A stretch of 64,000 nt of DNA, taken from positions 123,249,649 to 123,313,648 of the forward strand of contig OX578140.1 in the NCBI GenBank assembly GCA_951213105.1, given 5' to 3'. This document shows positions 34,171 through 46,020 of the stretch, in pieces; position 1 is the first letter of the stretch, and every line of letters begins with the position of its first letter. Made by a program: the position numbers and the translations under genes. This DNA comes from Amaurobius ferox (lineage: Eukaryota; Arthropoda; Arachnida; Araneae; Amaurobiidae). Below the pieces are notes generated by a model that worked only from the letters and a program-made list of their open reading frames with translations, was not told the DNA's origin and did not search any database.

Positions 34171-36040
34171 TTCTGCTCTATAATCCAAACTCTATAATCT
34201 GTAAAATTCTAAAATCCAAAATTGGCAAAGTCCAGATTTTTGAGGTTGTACTGTATATGATAAAATTGTATAGAAATATAGAAAGTTTTGAGTTATTTTG
34301 AATGTTTTTTTTCTCACTGTCATGTATTCACGGTAAAATCAGTTAAATCTAAAATTATTTTTTGAAATTGGCGTTAAAATAGCAGTACGCAATACCTAGA
34401 ATTTTGATGAAGATAACAGAGAAAACCTGGAAAACTCGAGGAATTTCATTTAAAAAATGGGCATGAACCCTGCGTGGGATCTCAAATTCTTGAGAAAATA
34501 TTTATTCTATTAGAATAAATTAATTTGAAAATGGCAAAATTTCACCCAAATTTTGATGTTTGCTATACTTGATACAAACATAAGCCTTCTTTTATTATTA
34601 TAAGATTCTTTAAATATTTATGAAAAAGGCCTGGAATTGGGTCATTATCTTATTTTTGCTGGAAGAATGTAAACAAACATTGTGATTCACCTTCCCCTGA
34701 ACGATGTTCATAAACTCAATTTTAGTTTTGAACCACTTACTTTGTTTTTGGCAGTGATATGGGGTATGATATCGCCCGGCCATTAGCTAAAGGGTTCGTT
34801 TCCCTTCTTCGTTTTAGTTTTTATATTTGTTTTATTTGATGTCATTGACACTGCGCTATTTTTAGCCACACATGTTAAATGGTTTAGCCACACATGCTTC
34901 TTAAAAAGAGCATCTTTGCCAAGGACGAGTGAATCTCTGAATTCCGATTCTATGATGGTAAAAACTTGATTTAAAATAGTCATTTAAATGTTAAAACAAT
35001 GTCTGATCCCAATTTTTATAATTTGAATTAAAAAAATAAAATATAAGAGTGATGACTGTGGTTTTAGGAAGATTTTTATTACAATGTTTCAGCACCCCAG
35101 AGATTTTTGCACTGATTTCCTATACATATAATAGCATTCTTTTAGTTATTAAATTAAATATTACCATCCTAATTTTATTTTGTTCTTAAAGCACACATAC
35201 TAGTTAGTGTGTAAAAACTTCCTATGTTTTTGTTTTGCGCATTATTTGTTTTTTTAAAAATATATTTTTTTAAATGATTAAAGCATTACATGTCAAATGT
35301 TCACTAAATATGTATATGTTTTAAAGCTATTTTTCTCTAATACGAAATATTACCTTTCTAAATTATTTTTCTACTTAAAGAACACAAGTTTCAGAGAAAA
35401 AATATTAGGGGTCTTTTTTTTTTTTTTATAACCTATTAAAGTTGCCTATCAACCTGAATATGATTTTTGCAATTTTCATGTAATAACTATATTAAAATAT
35501 ATGTTTTTTTTATTGTTTTGATATGGCAATTTTATACCAAATATAAATAGCTTTAAATTGGTACCACAATTATTTAATTTGAGCCATTAGTTAGTTCTCA
35601 CGTTATTATATTTATTTATAAACATTGGTGCAAAATCCAAGATGGCTGCCATTTGATAAAAATGACCAATTTTCAAATGCCTGTATTTTGATCATTAGGA
35701 TATATATATATATTACAAATTCAGATTTGGGGGTTTCATTACCTTGTGTATTCATCGTAAAAATTAAAACAAAATTCATGACTGATGCAACTAGTTTTTC
35801 TTAAAATGGGTGTTTTCACATGGAATGACACTAATGTGATCAATTATTAATAAATTATTTACTAGGGCAATTATTTTTACTGTTTACTTAATGCAAATAC
35901 AGCCATTTTACATTTTAAAAAACACTTCTAATTCTTTTTATGATAAGAAGGTTATTGTATAAAAAACATATAAAAAATTATCAGGAAATTTAAATGTGGA
36001 GCTCATTTTTTCATGAGCTTTTACAGCTCGTGAAACGACT
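34171..36040. other. Intron 4, transposon ends and AT-rich DNA
   Basis: Near 34185-34252 the sequence, read in reverse, starts 'cagtacaacctcaaaaatct', like a Tigger/pogo terminus, with TA outside. At 35810-35834 'ttttcacatggaatgacac' resembles the end of the foldback family at 8.4 kb. No gene is seen. Confidence 0.4.
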
Positions 36041-36660
36041 CAAAAGTCACATTTTCTCATACGAAAAACCAAACAGAGAGGTTATTTCTCCAGATCCATG
36101 AGGTAATATGAAAAGTGAATTCCAGATTTGGATTCAGAGTCATCGAATTAGTATGAGGTTTTTCAGCCCTCAGAATTGCAGTTAGGACTCTGACATACTG
36201 ACACTGTGCTTTTATAGTAGTGACTTAAAACATGAATTTGAAGATAAAAGAGGAAACAAGTCTCACTAACTCCATGGTTTAAGATATTTATATTCAGAAC
36301 TTTTAAATGGTGATATAATCAAAATCAATATTAACTTTCCTGTTCAGCTGAATTATGGATGTAATGGGGTGGTCTCATCTCTAATACCATAAGCTGAATA
36401 CAATTTTCCTTTTAGTTTCTTCAGGCATTAAAAATCTCATGACTGTGCAACTGCATCATTATAGCACTTTTGGCCTGAAATACAAGCACTAAAATAGCAA
36501 AAAAGACCAAGCTTTGAGAGACTATTTCTCTAGATCCAGGGGGTAATTTTAAAAGCTGATTTCAGATTTGGATTCAGCTCAGCATGGTCGAATTAGGGAT
36601 TTTCAGCCGTAGGGGTTGCAATCGGTACTCTGACATACTGACACTGTGCTTTTAGAGAGC
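36041..36660 (+). repeat. Direct repeat pair of about 160 bp
   Basis: Blocks 'ttatttctccagatccatg', 'cagatttggattcag', 'tttttcagccct' and 'ctctgacatactgacactgt' at 36080-36218 recur at 36520-36652 in the same order with moderate divergence. The spacer is about 300 bp. Confidence 0.75.
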
Positions 36661-36825
36661 TGATTAATAGTTAACATATAATCTGTAATACTGAAAAACT
36701 GTAGCCACCATTAACAGATAAGTACTAATTATTTTAATTACTTCTTTATTTTACTTTTAATTATTTTTATTAATAGTCTATTTTGTGAAATGTTGTATTT
36801 TTCTTTCTTTCTTTTTTCAATTGAG

Positions 36826-36963
36826 GAATCTCCAGATGTTCCCCCAAAAAAGAAACTGGAATTCAGCCAGGTTTTAGTTAACATTGAGAAAAAGCAGAAA
36901 GACATTGAAAGAGTATTGTCACAATCAACTGATAACGAGAATAGCTACTTTTCTGACTGTTAA
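36826..36963 (+). CDS. Last coding exon of the Lys/Ser-rich protein gene
   Basis: A pyrimidine-rich tract ('tttctttctttcttttttca') leads to 'ttgag|gaatctcc'. The exon is read in phase 0 and encodes residues 681-725, starting 'ESPDVPPKKKLEF' and ending 'NSYFSDC' with TAA at 36961-36963. Residues about 690-712 have a heptad-like pattern of hydrophobic and charged residues ('FSQVLVNIEKKQKDIERVL') that could form a short coiled coil. The acceptor is less typical (GAG), but frame, charge and stop position fit well. Confidence 0.7.
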   Translation, partial: ESPDVPPKKKLEFSQVLVNIEKKQKDIERVLSQSTDNENSYFSDC

Positions 36964-37744
36964 AAGTACATACATTTATATGTGATATGTATGAAAAGGT
37001 TTAAAAAGACTGCTTTTATTTTGGATAAAAGCTTGAGTAAATTTATAAAATTTATTTACTTCATGATTGAATTTATTAGTTATTTTATTTAGAAAACTAT
37101 TAATAATATTGTTACCTTATAAATGAAAAATATCTATTGCATTTAACTTGTACTTACAGAACCAAAATTATGCAATATATAAAACTGATATATATCATTT
37201 GGTGTTGAAATCACTTATTTTAGGTACCATAAGTAACATATAAAGATACTCTGATATTTCGATTTTTAGAAACATGCTTAACTTATCATTTTATTCCCCG
37301 ATACAGCTTCCTAAACTTTTTTCAAATGCTAAAATGTCATGAGCCCACCACACACACACTTGAAAATTGCATATGCTTGCAAATACCCTCTCAGACACCA
37401 CATACTTTTGTAGTATGCTTACTTTTGATATCATTAAAAGTTTCTGCATTCACTAAAACATATTCTAAAAATATGATTCATTTTAAACAAGAAATACAAC
37501 CATGTTAAAGTGAATATGGATAAATGTGTTATCTAAAAGGTCCATGGACGTGATATATTCAGGGGTAATATTTGTCCTTCAATTCCTGAAAAAAATATTT
37601 ATGTCCTAAAATTTCACTATTCACTGAATTTTTTACTTGTGCCACACAGTCAGATAGCCTCACACACTATTCTGTTGAATGATATAATGTTCTTTTATCG
37701 CTTTTAAGTAAATTCTAGTAATTTTACATAATGTCTAATTAATT
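36964..37744 (+). other. Probable 3' UTR and downstream DNA
   Basis: Follows the stop codon without a coding frame. Several AATAAA words occur further on (for example near 37756 and 41750), but none can be chosen as the real poly-A signal. The ORF at 37326-37508 has no support. Confidence 0.35.
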
Positions 37745-38290
37745 TAGCGCTTTAAAATAAAATTGCATATTTTAGCATTTTTATATAAAATCTGGTATTT
37801 TAGCGCTTATAAAATCACATAGCTTAGTGGATTAAAATAAAATCATATATTTTAGCACTTTTAAGTAAAATAATGAATTTTAGCACTTCTAAGATAAAAA
37901 CACAAATTTAAGCACTTTTAAATCAAGTTACAAAATTTAGCACATTTTCATCAAAATCATGAATTTTAGCACTTATTAAACATAAAAAGTTTTTAATAAA
38001 ATCGCTTTTCAATAAAATTGTGATTTTAGCACTTTTAAATAAAATTGCAAATTTAGTGCTTTTAAATAAAATAAACTTAGCACTTTTTCATGAAAATCTG
38101 TTTATGAGTAAAATTGTGAATTTTAACGCATTTAAATAAAATTGTAGACTTCAGTGCTTTTTATAAAAATAACGAATGCAAGCACTTTTAAATAAATTCA
38201 CAAAACTTCTAAATAAAATCATAAATATTAGTATTTGTAAGTAACATCATAAATTTTAGCACTTTCTGTAAAAGTGCACAGTTGTTATTA
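37745..38290 (+). repeat. Degenerate minisatellite, about 25-35 bp units
   Basis: Many imperfect repeats of 'ttttagcacttttaaataaa' with variable spacers fill about 550 bp. The array has no coding potential. It may lie within or just beyond the 3' UTR of the Lys/Ser-rich gene. Confidence 0.8.
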
Positions 38291-40189
38291 ACGAAAACCA
38301 ATAAAAACATAAAACAAGTTGCTAAAAAATTGTATGACAAGAAATGTATATCTGAAGTAAAATTCCCAATAAAATGAGCTACAGTAACTCATTATTATAT
38401 ATTTTGAATTTTAAATACTGTATTAAACTTTTTTACAGTAACTTCAGTATTTTGTTAAGCAAATATCCTGCTATAATACTTTTTTATTTATATTCTTTGA
38501 GCTTAATGAAATATTTTTGCTAGTATATCATTCAAATATTTATTGTATGTGCCATACAATAAAATATTATAGTATGTCCTGACATTTTGTAAAATTGGTA
38601 TTCTAAAATTTTATCTGCTGCCAGTACTACCCTTGTATATTTGATATTTATAGGGGGAAAAATCGAGGAAATTCGCACCTCAAAGCAATAATCTAAAAAT
38701 TATAATAGAAGTTAGATAATAATAGGAAAAAATTTCTGACCCCCCCCCCCCTACCCTAAAATTTGCAAAAAGTATCATAGAAATGTGTACCATGAAATAA
38801 TTATTACCCTAGGTATTAGTAATTGTTAGTTAAAAAAACATCAAATTTTATATAATAGTAATGATAATATTTTGTGATGAATTTTATCTAAACATAATTG
38901 TGTAACTTTTAGTGTTTTTCCCAGACAATTGAATATTGAATTAAAAGTTTTCTATAATTGAATGATTTTATTTATAGTTTTTGCTGTTCTTTATTCAGGA
39001 GTTTGCATGTAAGCTGGGAATAATTTGCAGATCCTACAAAAAATACAAATTCCAAAATTGCCTCTTTACAATTTCAAGAAAGAATCATCATATAAAGAAT
39101 CTATATCTAAAAAAAGGAATTTTCATATGAGTTTGATTAACTATTTAAAATAAATCATTCATAAACAGTACCGACTCTGGGCTTATTTATAGCCTAGGTC
39201 TTATATGGTCTCAAAGAATGGGTCCTTTGGCAGTCATTTTGAGTATCTCCAAAAATGATGATAAATATATTAATTTTTAATTAAAATTATAAATACAAAT
39301 ATATTAAATTCTAATATATGCTTGCCAAATATGTTTCTAATGGGCCTAAATCATTTTAAGTACCTAAATAAATATTTTATTACCAGCATTTATAAAATAT
39401 AGCTTTATTTCATTAATGGTATGTTTGAAAAATAATATTCGCAAAATAAATATGAAAATATTAGTAGAAGAAAACAGATTAAAAAATGGAAAATATTTTA
39501 CATTAAAATAAAATAGACAGATGATTATGTATAAATGCAAATTTCTGCAATGCTGCTGGAAGAACTTTTAGAAATTACTATATAATATAACTATAGTAAA
39601 TGAAATAGATTAAACACCCATAAATATACTAACATCTATTTTAGGGCTGAAAAGGACATATTTTCTGGCCAACGAAAAATGCAAAAATCGTGACTCTCCC
39701 GATAAAATGCTAGTTGGCTACTAAAGTTAGATATTTGAATAAGCCAATCAGAAGTGATTTTAAATTATATTCTATAGCTGTGTTTTGTTTTCTTCAAATT
39801 TTAACTAAAAATAATACATTGATTTTGGCGATTATTTAAAAAATGTGAAATTCAATATTTGGTAACAAAATTTTAGCAGACCGAAAGCCAGTTCCATGGA
39901 TGCCGCTATTCCATGAATGTTTTAGTCATCTTCAGGACATTTTCATTAATTACACACAACAATATGGATCCTGCTTAGTATATTGCAATCAAAAGCATAG
40001 TCACGAAAATCTGAACAAAACACAAGATGGAATGAATCTGGGAAAATCAGAATAGTTTGCATTGTTGTGTACAAGTTTCTCCCTGTATGCAGTGTTTCGG
40101 AAACCGCCTATTCAGTTGACTCATTTGTGAATTGGGCTCTACCACAGCCATAGGACTTGATTGAAAAGCTGAAAAGTGGTACCTTTCAG
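38291..40189. other. AT-rich DNA, nothing recognised
   Basis: Contains a poly-C run at 38741-38751 and AT-rich sequence. No gene or terminus was recognised. Confidence 0.3.
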
Positions 40190-41000
40190 AGGCTCACATG
40201 TAAAGCTTAAAATTCCTACTTACCAGTCACCATGTGACAATTAAACTTGAAAAACTGGCAATAAATGAAACCCTGACTACCGGTCAAACTCTGTGATAGC
40301 ATAGAATGACTCTTCTCCATGAACAATCCCTTCTGTGGCGCGAGAAAAATCTGTCAACAATCGCTATCATACTTTCCCCTACCAGCTGAGAATCAGCACA
40401 ATCCACATTCCTATCTTTTTCCTCCCCGTAATCACCAATATGTTTTGAGACATGCTCAGCACAGTGTCTTTGCTGCATTCTATCTATTGTCTCAGTGCCT
40501 TGCCGAAATTCAAAGTGTCCCCACTTTAACTTGCCATACTAAATAGGTCTTTCTTATTTTTACACCTGTATCAAATTTTAAAGGGTTTCCGACAACGTAT
40601 ATGCAAATGGAATTAAAATGAGGCACTAAAATAAAAATTGTGCACAAATCTCACCCCCACCTCCCTTTTTTTCGTTTGTGAATTTATTTATTGGTTAAAT
40701 ATTCATTATAACATATTTTGCATTATGATACATTTAAATAATTAATCTATATGCAAGAGTTTCAGGAATACGCTTCAGCCCGGGACTAGCACAAATAAAA
40801 AGCATCAATCTTGGGGTAGGAGGAATGCTTTTCCAAGCTGAATTGCCGATATTGCAATGTTATGTATTTTTGTTCTACTTTAACCTGCATATGTACAGTC
40901 CATAAATGACCACACGGAAATATGAACAAGGATGGCATTGGTTAAAATAGCACATTTGAAGGCTACTATCCCAGACATACTTTCTATTAATTTTAAAGCT
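40190..41000 (-). mobile_element. Relative of the right third of the inner hAT, inverted
   Basis: Read in reverse complement this stretch follows 30050-30880: shared blocks include 'ctatcacagagttt', 'gaatgtggatt', 'ccgaaacac..g' type words, the 'tacagtccataaatgacc' region and the 'tgacaattaaacttgaaaaactggc' region. Divergence is considerable and neither end was found, so the copy is truncated or old. Confidence 0.55.
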
Positions 41001-41899
41001 AGAAAATGAGAAACTTAACAAAAGAAATACTATAATTAAAATTTTTAATGGATTTATTAAGTAAGGTAAAAAGTGCTAGTTTTAAATCATTACTCAATGT
41101 AAATGTAATTAATTTATAATTTTACAAAATTGCATTGCTTGAAAATGAAAATCGATACTCCTAAAAACCCCTCTTAAAATTTACCTTGATGACTCCTGAA
41201 AAAGCTCAATCAATATTGGTATTTTTGCATTTCATAGGATTTGTGCTTTAAAATTTAGCACACCCTTTTTTAATTTTTTCGGGTATATGATCTGCTATAA
41301 TGCATCAGCGGCATCACTGCATAAAAGATGAAGACTAAATACAGTTTTAAATATTTATATGCAATGTGTAACCGAGGAATTTTGCTGGAGTTTATTTCAC
41401 AAAAAGGATCATGTGAAAAAGCCCTGTACAGACTCTCATTATTATTTCAAATGTTTTGTGCTCATTTTACTGTTTAAATTATAAAATGTGTCTGTCCTTG
41501 ATGAAAATGTATATTGCAGTTAAATGTGTCAAAACCTACTTGTGTACATCTGCTTTTACTTTATGTATTAATTTGCATTTATGCATTATTAAAATAATGC
41601 TAATAATGCAAAAATATGTTTTGGGTTCATAAATTCTTGTTTCGCATGTGTACTAATATGTGTTATAATTTATCTAAATGTGTTTTTCATTATCATATAC
41701 ACTGAAAACTATTTTTTTGTACTTGTTGATTGTATTGATATTAAAATAAAGTAGCACAATTTCCTATATTCTTTTGTCTAAAGTAAAATACATCTTTATG
41801 AGTACTTCAGTATAACTTCATATTCTGCATCTTTAGCTAAAGAACGTTAATGACACTGAAGTTCATTTGGAGAAAATTGTTTGCTAGAGGCATAGGTTT
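41001..41899. other. AT-rich DNA, nothing recognised
   Basis: No gene or repeat boundary is visible. Confidence 0.3.
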
Positions 41900-41912
41900 G
41901 TGTAGAAATAGT

Positions 41913-42051
41913 CGAAAGCCCAGACCACCCGACTCATCCGAGGACATAGAGCAACTTAATGGATGGCCGGTGTTGAAGACCCAGACCGTCCGACTCGTCC
42001 GAGGACTTAGAGCATCTATTTGGACGGCCGGAAGGATTTTGGATGGCCGGC
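41913..42051 (-). mobile_element. Dimeric SINE-tail insert
   Basis: Two tail units in tandem, each with 'cccagaccRYcCGACTC..CCGAGGAC..TAGAGCA' and ending in 'gg(a)cggccgg', followed by a partial third ('ggatggccggc'). The insert is flanked by the perfect 13-bp repeat 'gtgtagaaatagt' (41900-41912 and 42052-42064). This subfamily differs from the 3.1-kb modules in the middle ('ctcatccgagga') but keeps the 'agacccagaccgtccgac' end of the SINEs at 48 kb. The ORF across it is incidental. Confidence 0.8.
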
Positions 42052-42064
42052 GTGTAGAAATAGT

Positions 42065-42569
42065 GTAAATTGTGTGCAGTTGGTAGTGGAGGGTTTCAGA
42101 TTAGATCTTTTAACTTAGCCCCAAGGTTGGTAATGTTGCTGGTACTGCCCTTACACAAATAAAAAAAAAAACTAGTAGAAAATTGCAAATTTCCATTAAA
42201 AACCTGGAAAAATTCTGTGTTACTAAATTTGAATTATTTTACTAAATTATTAAATACTACAAAATGTCCCGATTCAGACAAAGTTTGAAGTTTACGAAAA
42301 TTCTTCTGGAAGACTTGTAAAACTCTTAAGAATTTCATTGTCAAACCCCGATACCACTATAGCTGCCAACTCTATTGAATTTTCCGAGAAAATGTCTGAA
42401 ATTTTACATTCTCCCAATTTCCCCAAATATATAAAAATCTTCCAAATTTCAGATGATTTTAATTTTGACCAAAATTACTATAAATGAAGCATTTTTTTAA
42501 AAAGCAAAGTTTGCAACTTATCAATAGGCGTAAGATTATTCCGTAGATGTGTGAATTTCCAACCCCCAT
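42065..42569. other. Unassigned; possible element start at 42373
   Basis: 'gctgccaactctattgaatt' near 42372 resembles the terminal words of the inverted-repeat elements at 17798 and 23227. No opposite end was identified. Confidence 0.3.
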
Positions 42570-43655
42570 TTTTTTTATAATAATAATTATTATTATTATT
42601 ATGTGAATTATGTTTAAGGTATCTGGGATGGAAATCAGAGCATTATGAAAAATGCAAACACTTTAGATACCAATTTCTCTGAACCTGATAGATAAAAATG
42701 TACATATTTTTTTCTTGTTTTTTTTGTCTAGATTATGAATATATAAAATAATTTTAATGCTTTGGAACTTTTTAGAAAACACTTGAAGTATCTCTCAGAG
42801 CGAGTGATTTTTTAATTTTTCTTACTTTCACTCAATCTTCAAAAGATAGATATAAATAGTAAGCGACAAAAATATATTTTAAATTTAGTTTCTGAATCTA
42901 ATTTTTGAAGAAAAAAAAAGCTAATTTATTGAACCTTACTGATTTAATTTTCGAGTAATCATTCAAGTCTTGCCAAGTTAAAGAAGAAATCTTGTCAAGT
43001 TGAAGAAGATTGAAAATGTTTCGTTTTACAAGTTTGTAATGCTTATATTTCAAAAACTAAAAGTGCTAGCTATGAACAATAAAGAAGAATTTGTAGCTCC
43101 TTTAAAGTCTTGCAAGTGTATATAATTGGGTTTTGGATCGAGTGGTTATAATTTCGATAGCTTAGTTTTTAACCTGGATTTTCCAATAGCTGGGAAAGCT
43201 GCAATATTTAAAATATCACGATTGTTGCAGCTCAGTGTCTTTACTTATTCCTTGGTGAAATATGGGTACACAAGCACGAGATATTTTATTTTGTTTAAAA
43301 AAATTAGAGAATTAAATAAACTTGGATTCTAAAGATGTTTAGTGACTGGTGAGGTTTGAACATAATACATGGAAATATACATAATCAAGTACATAATTAT
43401 GTGCCGCCAGACAAGTTTATAAATTAACTTGAATGTACAATCTCATCAGATATATTGTAATCTTTAATATGTATACCACAAAGCAAGTTAATAAAAAAAA
43501 TTGTATATCTAGAGTCAGAGTATCCAGATGAAATCGGGACGAAAACTAAAAGTGCTAGCTAGTTATAAACAGTTAGCAAGTAATTTGTAGCACTTTGAAA
43601 GCCTGTAAGTAAAACAAATGAGTCTGAAAAAAAAAATCGAACAAATAGAATCTTA
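42570..43655 (+). repeat. Dispersed repeat, copy B (partner at 13.54-14.54 kb)
   Basis: Co-linear with 13540-14540, see the shared blocks listed there. This copy has small insertions near 42930-43000 and 43305-43335. Confidence 0.7.
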
Positions 43656-43734
43656 CTATATTTTACAAAATATTATTTATACAAAAACCATTTCGGCACA
43701 ATCGAAATAGATGACCCACCTCTGATTTTTTTTT

Positions 43735-44005
43735 TTTCCTTGTAATGTGCTCCGTAATTTTTCGATGACAATAAAATGCTGGTTAATCCTGAGAAAACTA
43801 CCAGCTCTTTACCTTGAGCACCAAAAAACACTCTATGCCTAAACTTCAAGAACCAACCTCTGTTGAGAACAGAGAATTCCACTTACCTAGGTATTACCTT
43901 GGACTCCAAATTGAATTGGAATAACCATATCAAAAAAACAAATGAGAGAGTTTTAAATGGAATGAAGTTGCTGAAGAGACTCTCTGGTATTAACTGGGGT
44001 GCATC
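43735..44005 (+). pseudogene. Jockey-type LINE reverse-transcriptase fragment
   Basis: The frame starting near 43774 reads 'MLVNPEKTTSSLP', a stop, 'APKNTLCLNFKNQPLLRTE', then 'STYLGITLDSKLNWNNHIKK' and 'RVLNGMKLLKRLSG'. This is the well-known part of jockey/CR1-clade RTs after the catalytic core ('NxxKT...YLGxxLDxxLxWxxHI'). It ends exactly where a hAT terminus begins. 5' and 3' parts of the LINE are absent. Confidence 0.8.
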
Positions 44006-44476
44006 CAGTGCTTGAAATTAAAAAAAAAAATCTAGGAGCAATTTTTGCCCCTACCGATCAAATTTTAGGCATATTTTTTTATATCTAGGCGCATTTTTCA
44101 CTGAGGACTACTGTTATGTGACATATTATTTATTGTATTAATAATACGGTATACACAAAAGTACATTACGGTGGTACAGATATTTTTCCATATTAACTCA
44201 AAGAGCAATTAATACAGTAAGGAAATGAAATTGAATTAACTAACCAATACACATTTAATGATTACAAAAAGTCTGGTCTTCTAGTACGTGTTGCATGGGT
44301 CAACTTCCATCAATGTGCCACTGCATTTTCTGCCTTAAAGTCTTTCAGTTCTGGACCATTTAATTTTATAACCAACAAATCATCAACTGTTGATACTAGA
44401 AGTGAGTTCCGTTTTTCAGTTTTTATATTGTTCAATGCACTGAAACCTCTTTCACATATTGAAATTTTTGCGAAAA
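44006..44476 (-). mobile_element. hAT element end inserted in the LINE
   Basis: 'cagtgcttgaaattaaaaaa' at 44006 resembles the inner hAT end ('cagggtaagaaattagaaaa', 28242), including the following A tract and 'gg.gcaa' block. A hAT C-terminal coding fragment lies just inside on the minus strand. The other end was not found, so only part of the element may remain. Confidence 0.65.
44284..44476 (-). pseudogene. hAT transposase C-terminal dimerisation region
   Basis: The minus-strand frame reads 'AKISICERGFSALNNIKTEK', then 'LLVSTVDDLLVIKLNGPELK' and 'DFKAENAVAH', a stop and 'WKLTHAT'. This matches the hAT C-terminal pattern (CERGFSxxNxIKTxxRNxL ... LxVIKxxGPxxxDFxxxxAxxxW). One in-frame stop precedes the Trp. 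The N-terminal side ends at about 44476. Confidence 0.8.
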
Positions 44477-45299
44477 ATTAATTTTGAATTAATTGATATT
44501 TATTATAAGTAGATGAAGGTAGAAAACAATAAAAAATTCTTAATTTTGAATGCATACATATACATCTTCAATTTTTAAATGTAATTTTTCTATTTTGTAA
44601 AAGAGTTTAAGCTCAGTTATTAAAATTGTTTTTGAAACTTGGCACTGTGAATTTTCTCATGCAATTTTACAAAAATGAAAATTTATGTTATACTTTATTT
44701 ATGTAACAAATACAATTAAAAACTAGATTATAAAACCCCCAAATTAATATATATTTTTTAAGTATGTGTAAGTTTTTGTTTCTAAATGTACATTTTAGAT
44801 CAGAAGATTAAGTTAAAAAAGTGAAGACAAATGTAATTTGCTATGATAATTAGTCTTTTCTGTTTCTAGAAATGTATAAAATAGAATATATTTTTAATAA
44901 ATTTATAAACTAGTTGAAATTTGTTTTGAATCATTGATACACACTTTATACCTATACCCTTAAAAGGGGTAAAACACAGGTTTTAATGAGATTTTTTAAG
45001 GTAGGAAAAGTTGAAAAAAAAAAGAAAATTTTCTTCATGACTGTGATTATCAAAGTACAATTTACTTTTCTGTGCAAGAATAAATAAATGTGCAAGATAT
45101 ATTAATTTATTACTATATCATTTATTGTTTATTCAGCAAAAAACATACTTAAAAATAAACATTAACATAATAAAACAAATTTACCACTTCAAAATCTGAA
45201 ATGTTGTAAAACACAGGAAACTAAATGCCTTTAGATTTACAGCACAGCAAGGGAATGTCTCATTGCTAAAGAGTTGAATTTTTATACTATTTGGTAAAT
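44477..45299. other. AT-rich DNA, nothing recognised
   Basis: No gene or element end is visible. Confidence 0.3.
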
Positions 45300-46020
45300 T
45301 GCACAAAATATTTCTTAACACCCGAGAATAAAAATTGAATTGTGAAATTGTACTGTTTATATGAAAATAATTAAAAAATTAACCAAAATATGAAAATACA
45401 CTAGTTTCGTCAAGCTAATGTGCAATAATAAGTGGATGGACATGGATGTAAAAATATAATTGTGTATTTCTCAGTAACACTAAAAATAAAGACTGAATTG
45501 CAATCGTACTATTTATGTGAAAATAATTAAAATATTAACGTTTAGAATTAGCCAAAATATGAAAATAAGTTAGTTTAGTCAAGCTAGTATGCAATATTAT
45601 AATCAGAGGATGGACATGGATGAAAAAAAAGTAATTGCGTATTCTCGGCAACACCTGAGAATAAAAACTGGATTGTGCAATCGTAACTTTCATACGAAAA
45701 TAATGCAAAAATTAACATTTAAAATTAACCAAAAGATAAAAATACGTTAGTTTAGTCACACTAATGTACAATAATAAGAGGATGGATATGGATGGAAAAA
45801 GATAATTGTGTACTATTGGCAATGCCCGTGAGAATAAAAACTAAATTGTGCCAGTGTAACTTTCATACGAAAATAATTTAAAAATTAACTTTTAGAATTA
45901 ACCAAAATATGCTAGTTCAGCCAAGCAAATGTGCGCTAAAGAGGATGGATATAGATGGAAAAAGATAAAATTGAGTACTCTTGGCAACGCCCAGGAATAA
46001 AAACTGAATTACACAATCGA
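45300..46020 (-). repeat. Tandem array, inverse orientation copy of the 23.5-kb array
   Basis: Four to five units of about 165 bp with 'cgagaataaaaactgaattg', 'atacgaaaataattaaaaaa', 'ttagtttagtcaagctaatg' and 'aggatggacatggatg'. In reverse complement these match the array at 23545-24255. The same satellite is therefore present twice in opposite orientations, 21 kb apart. Confidence 0.8.
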
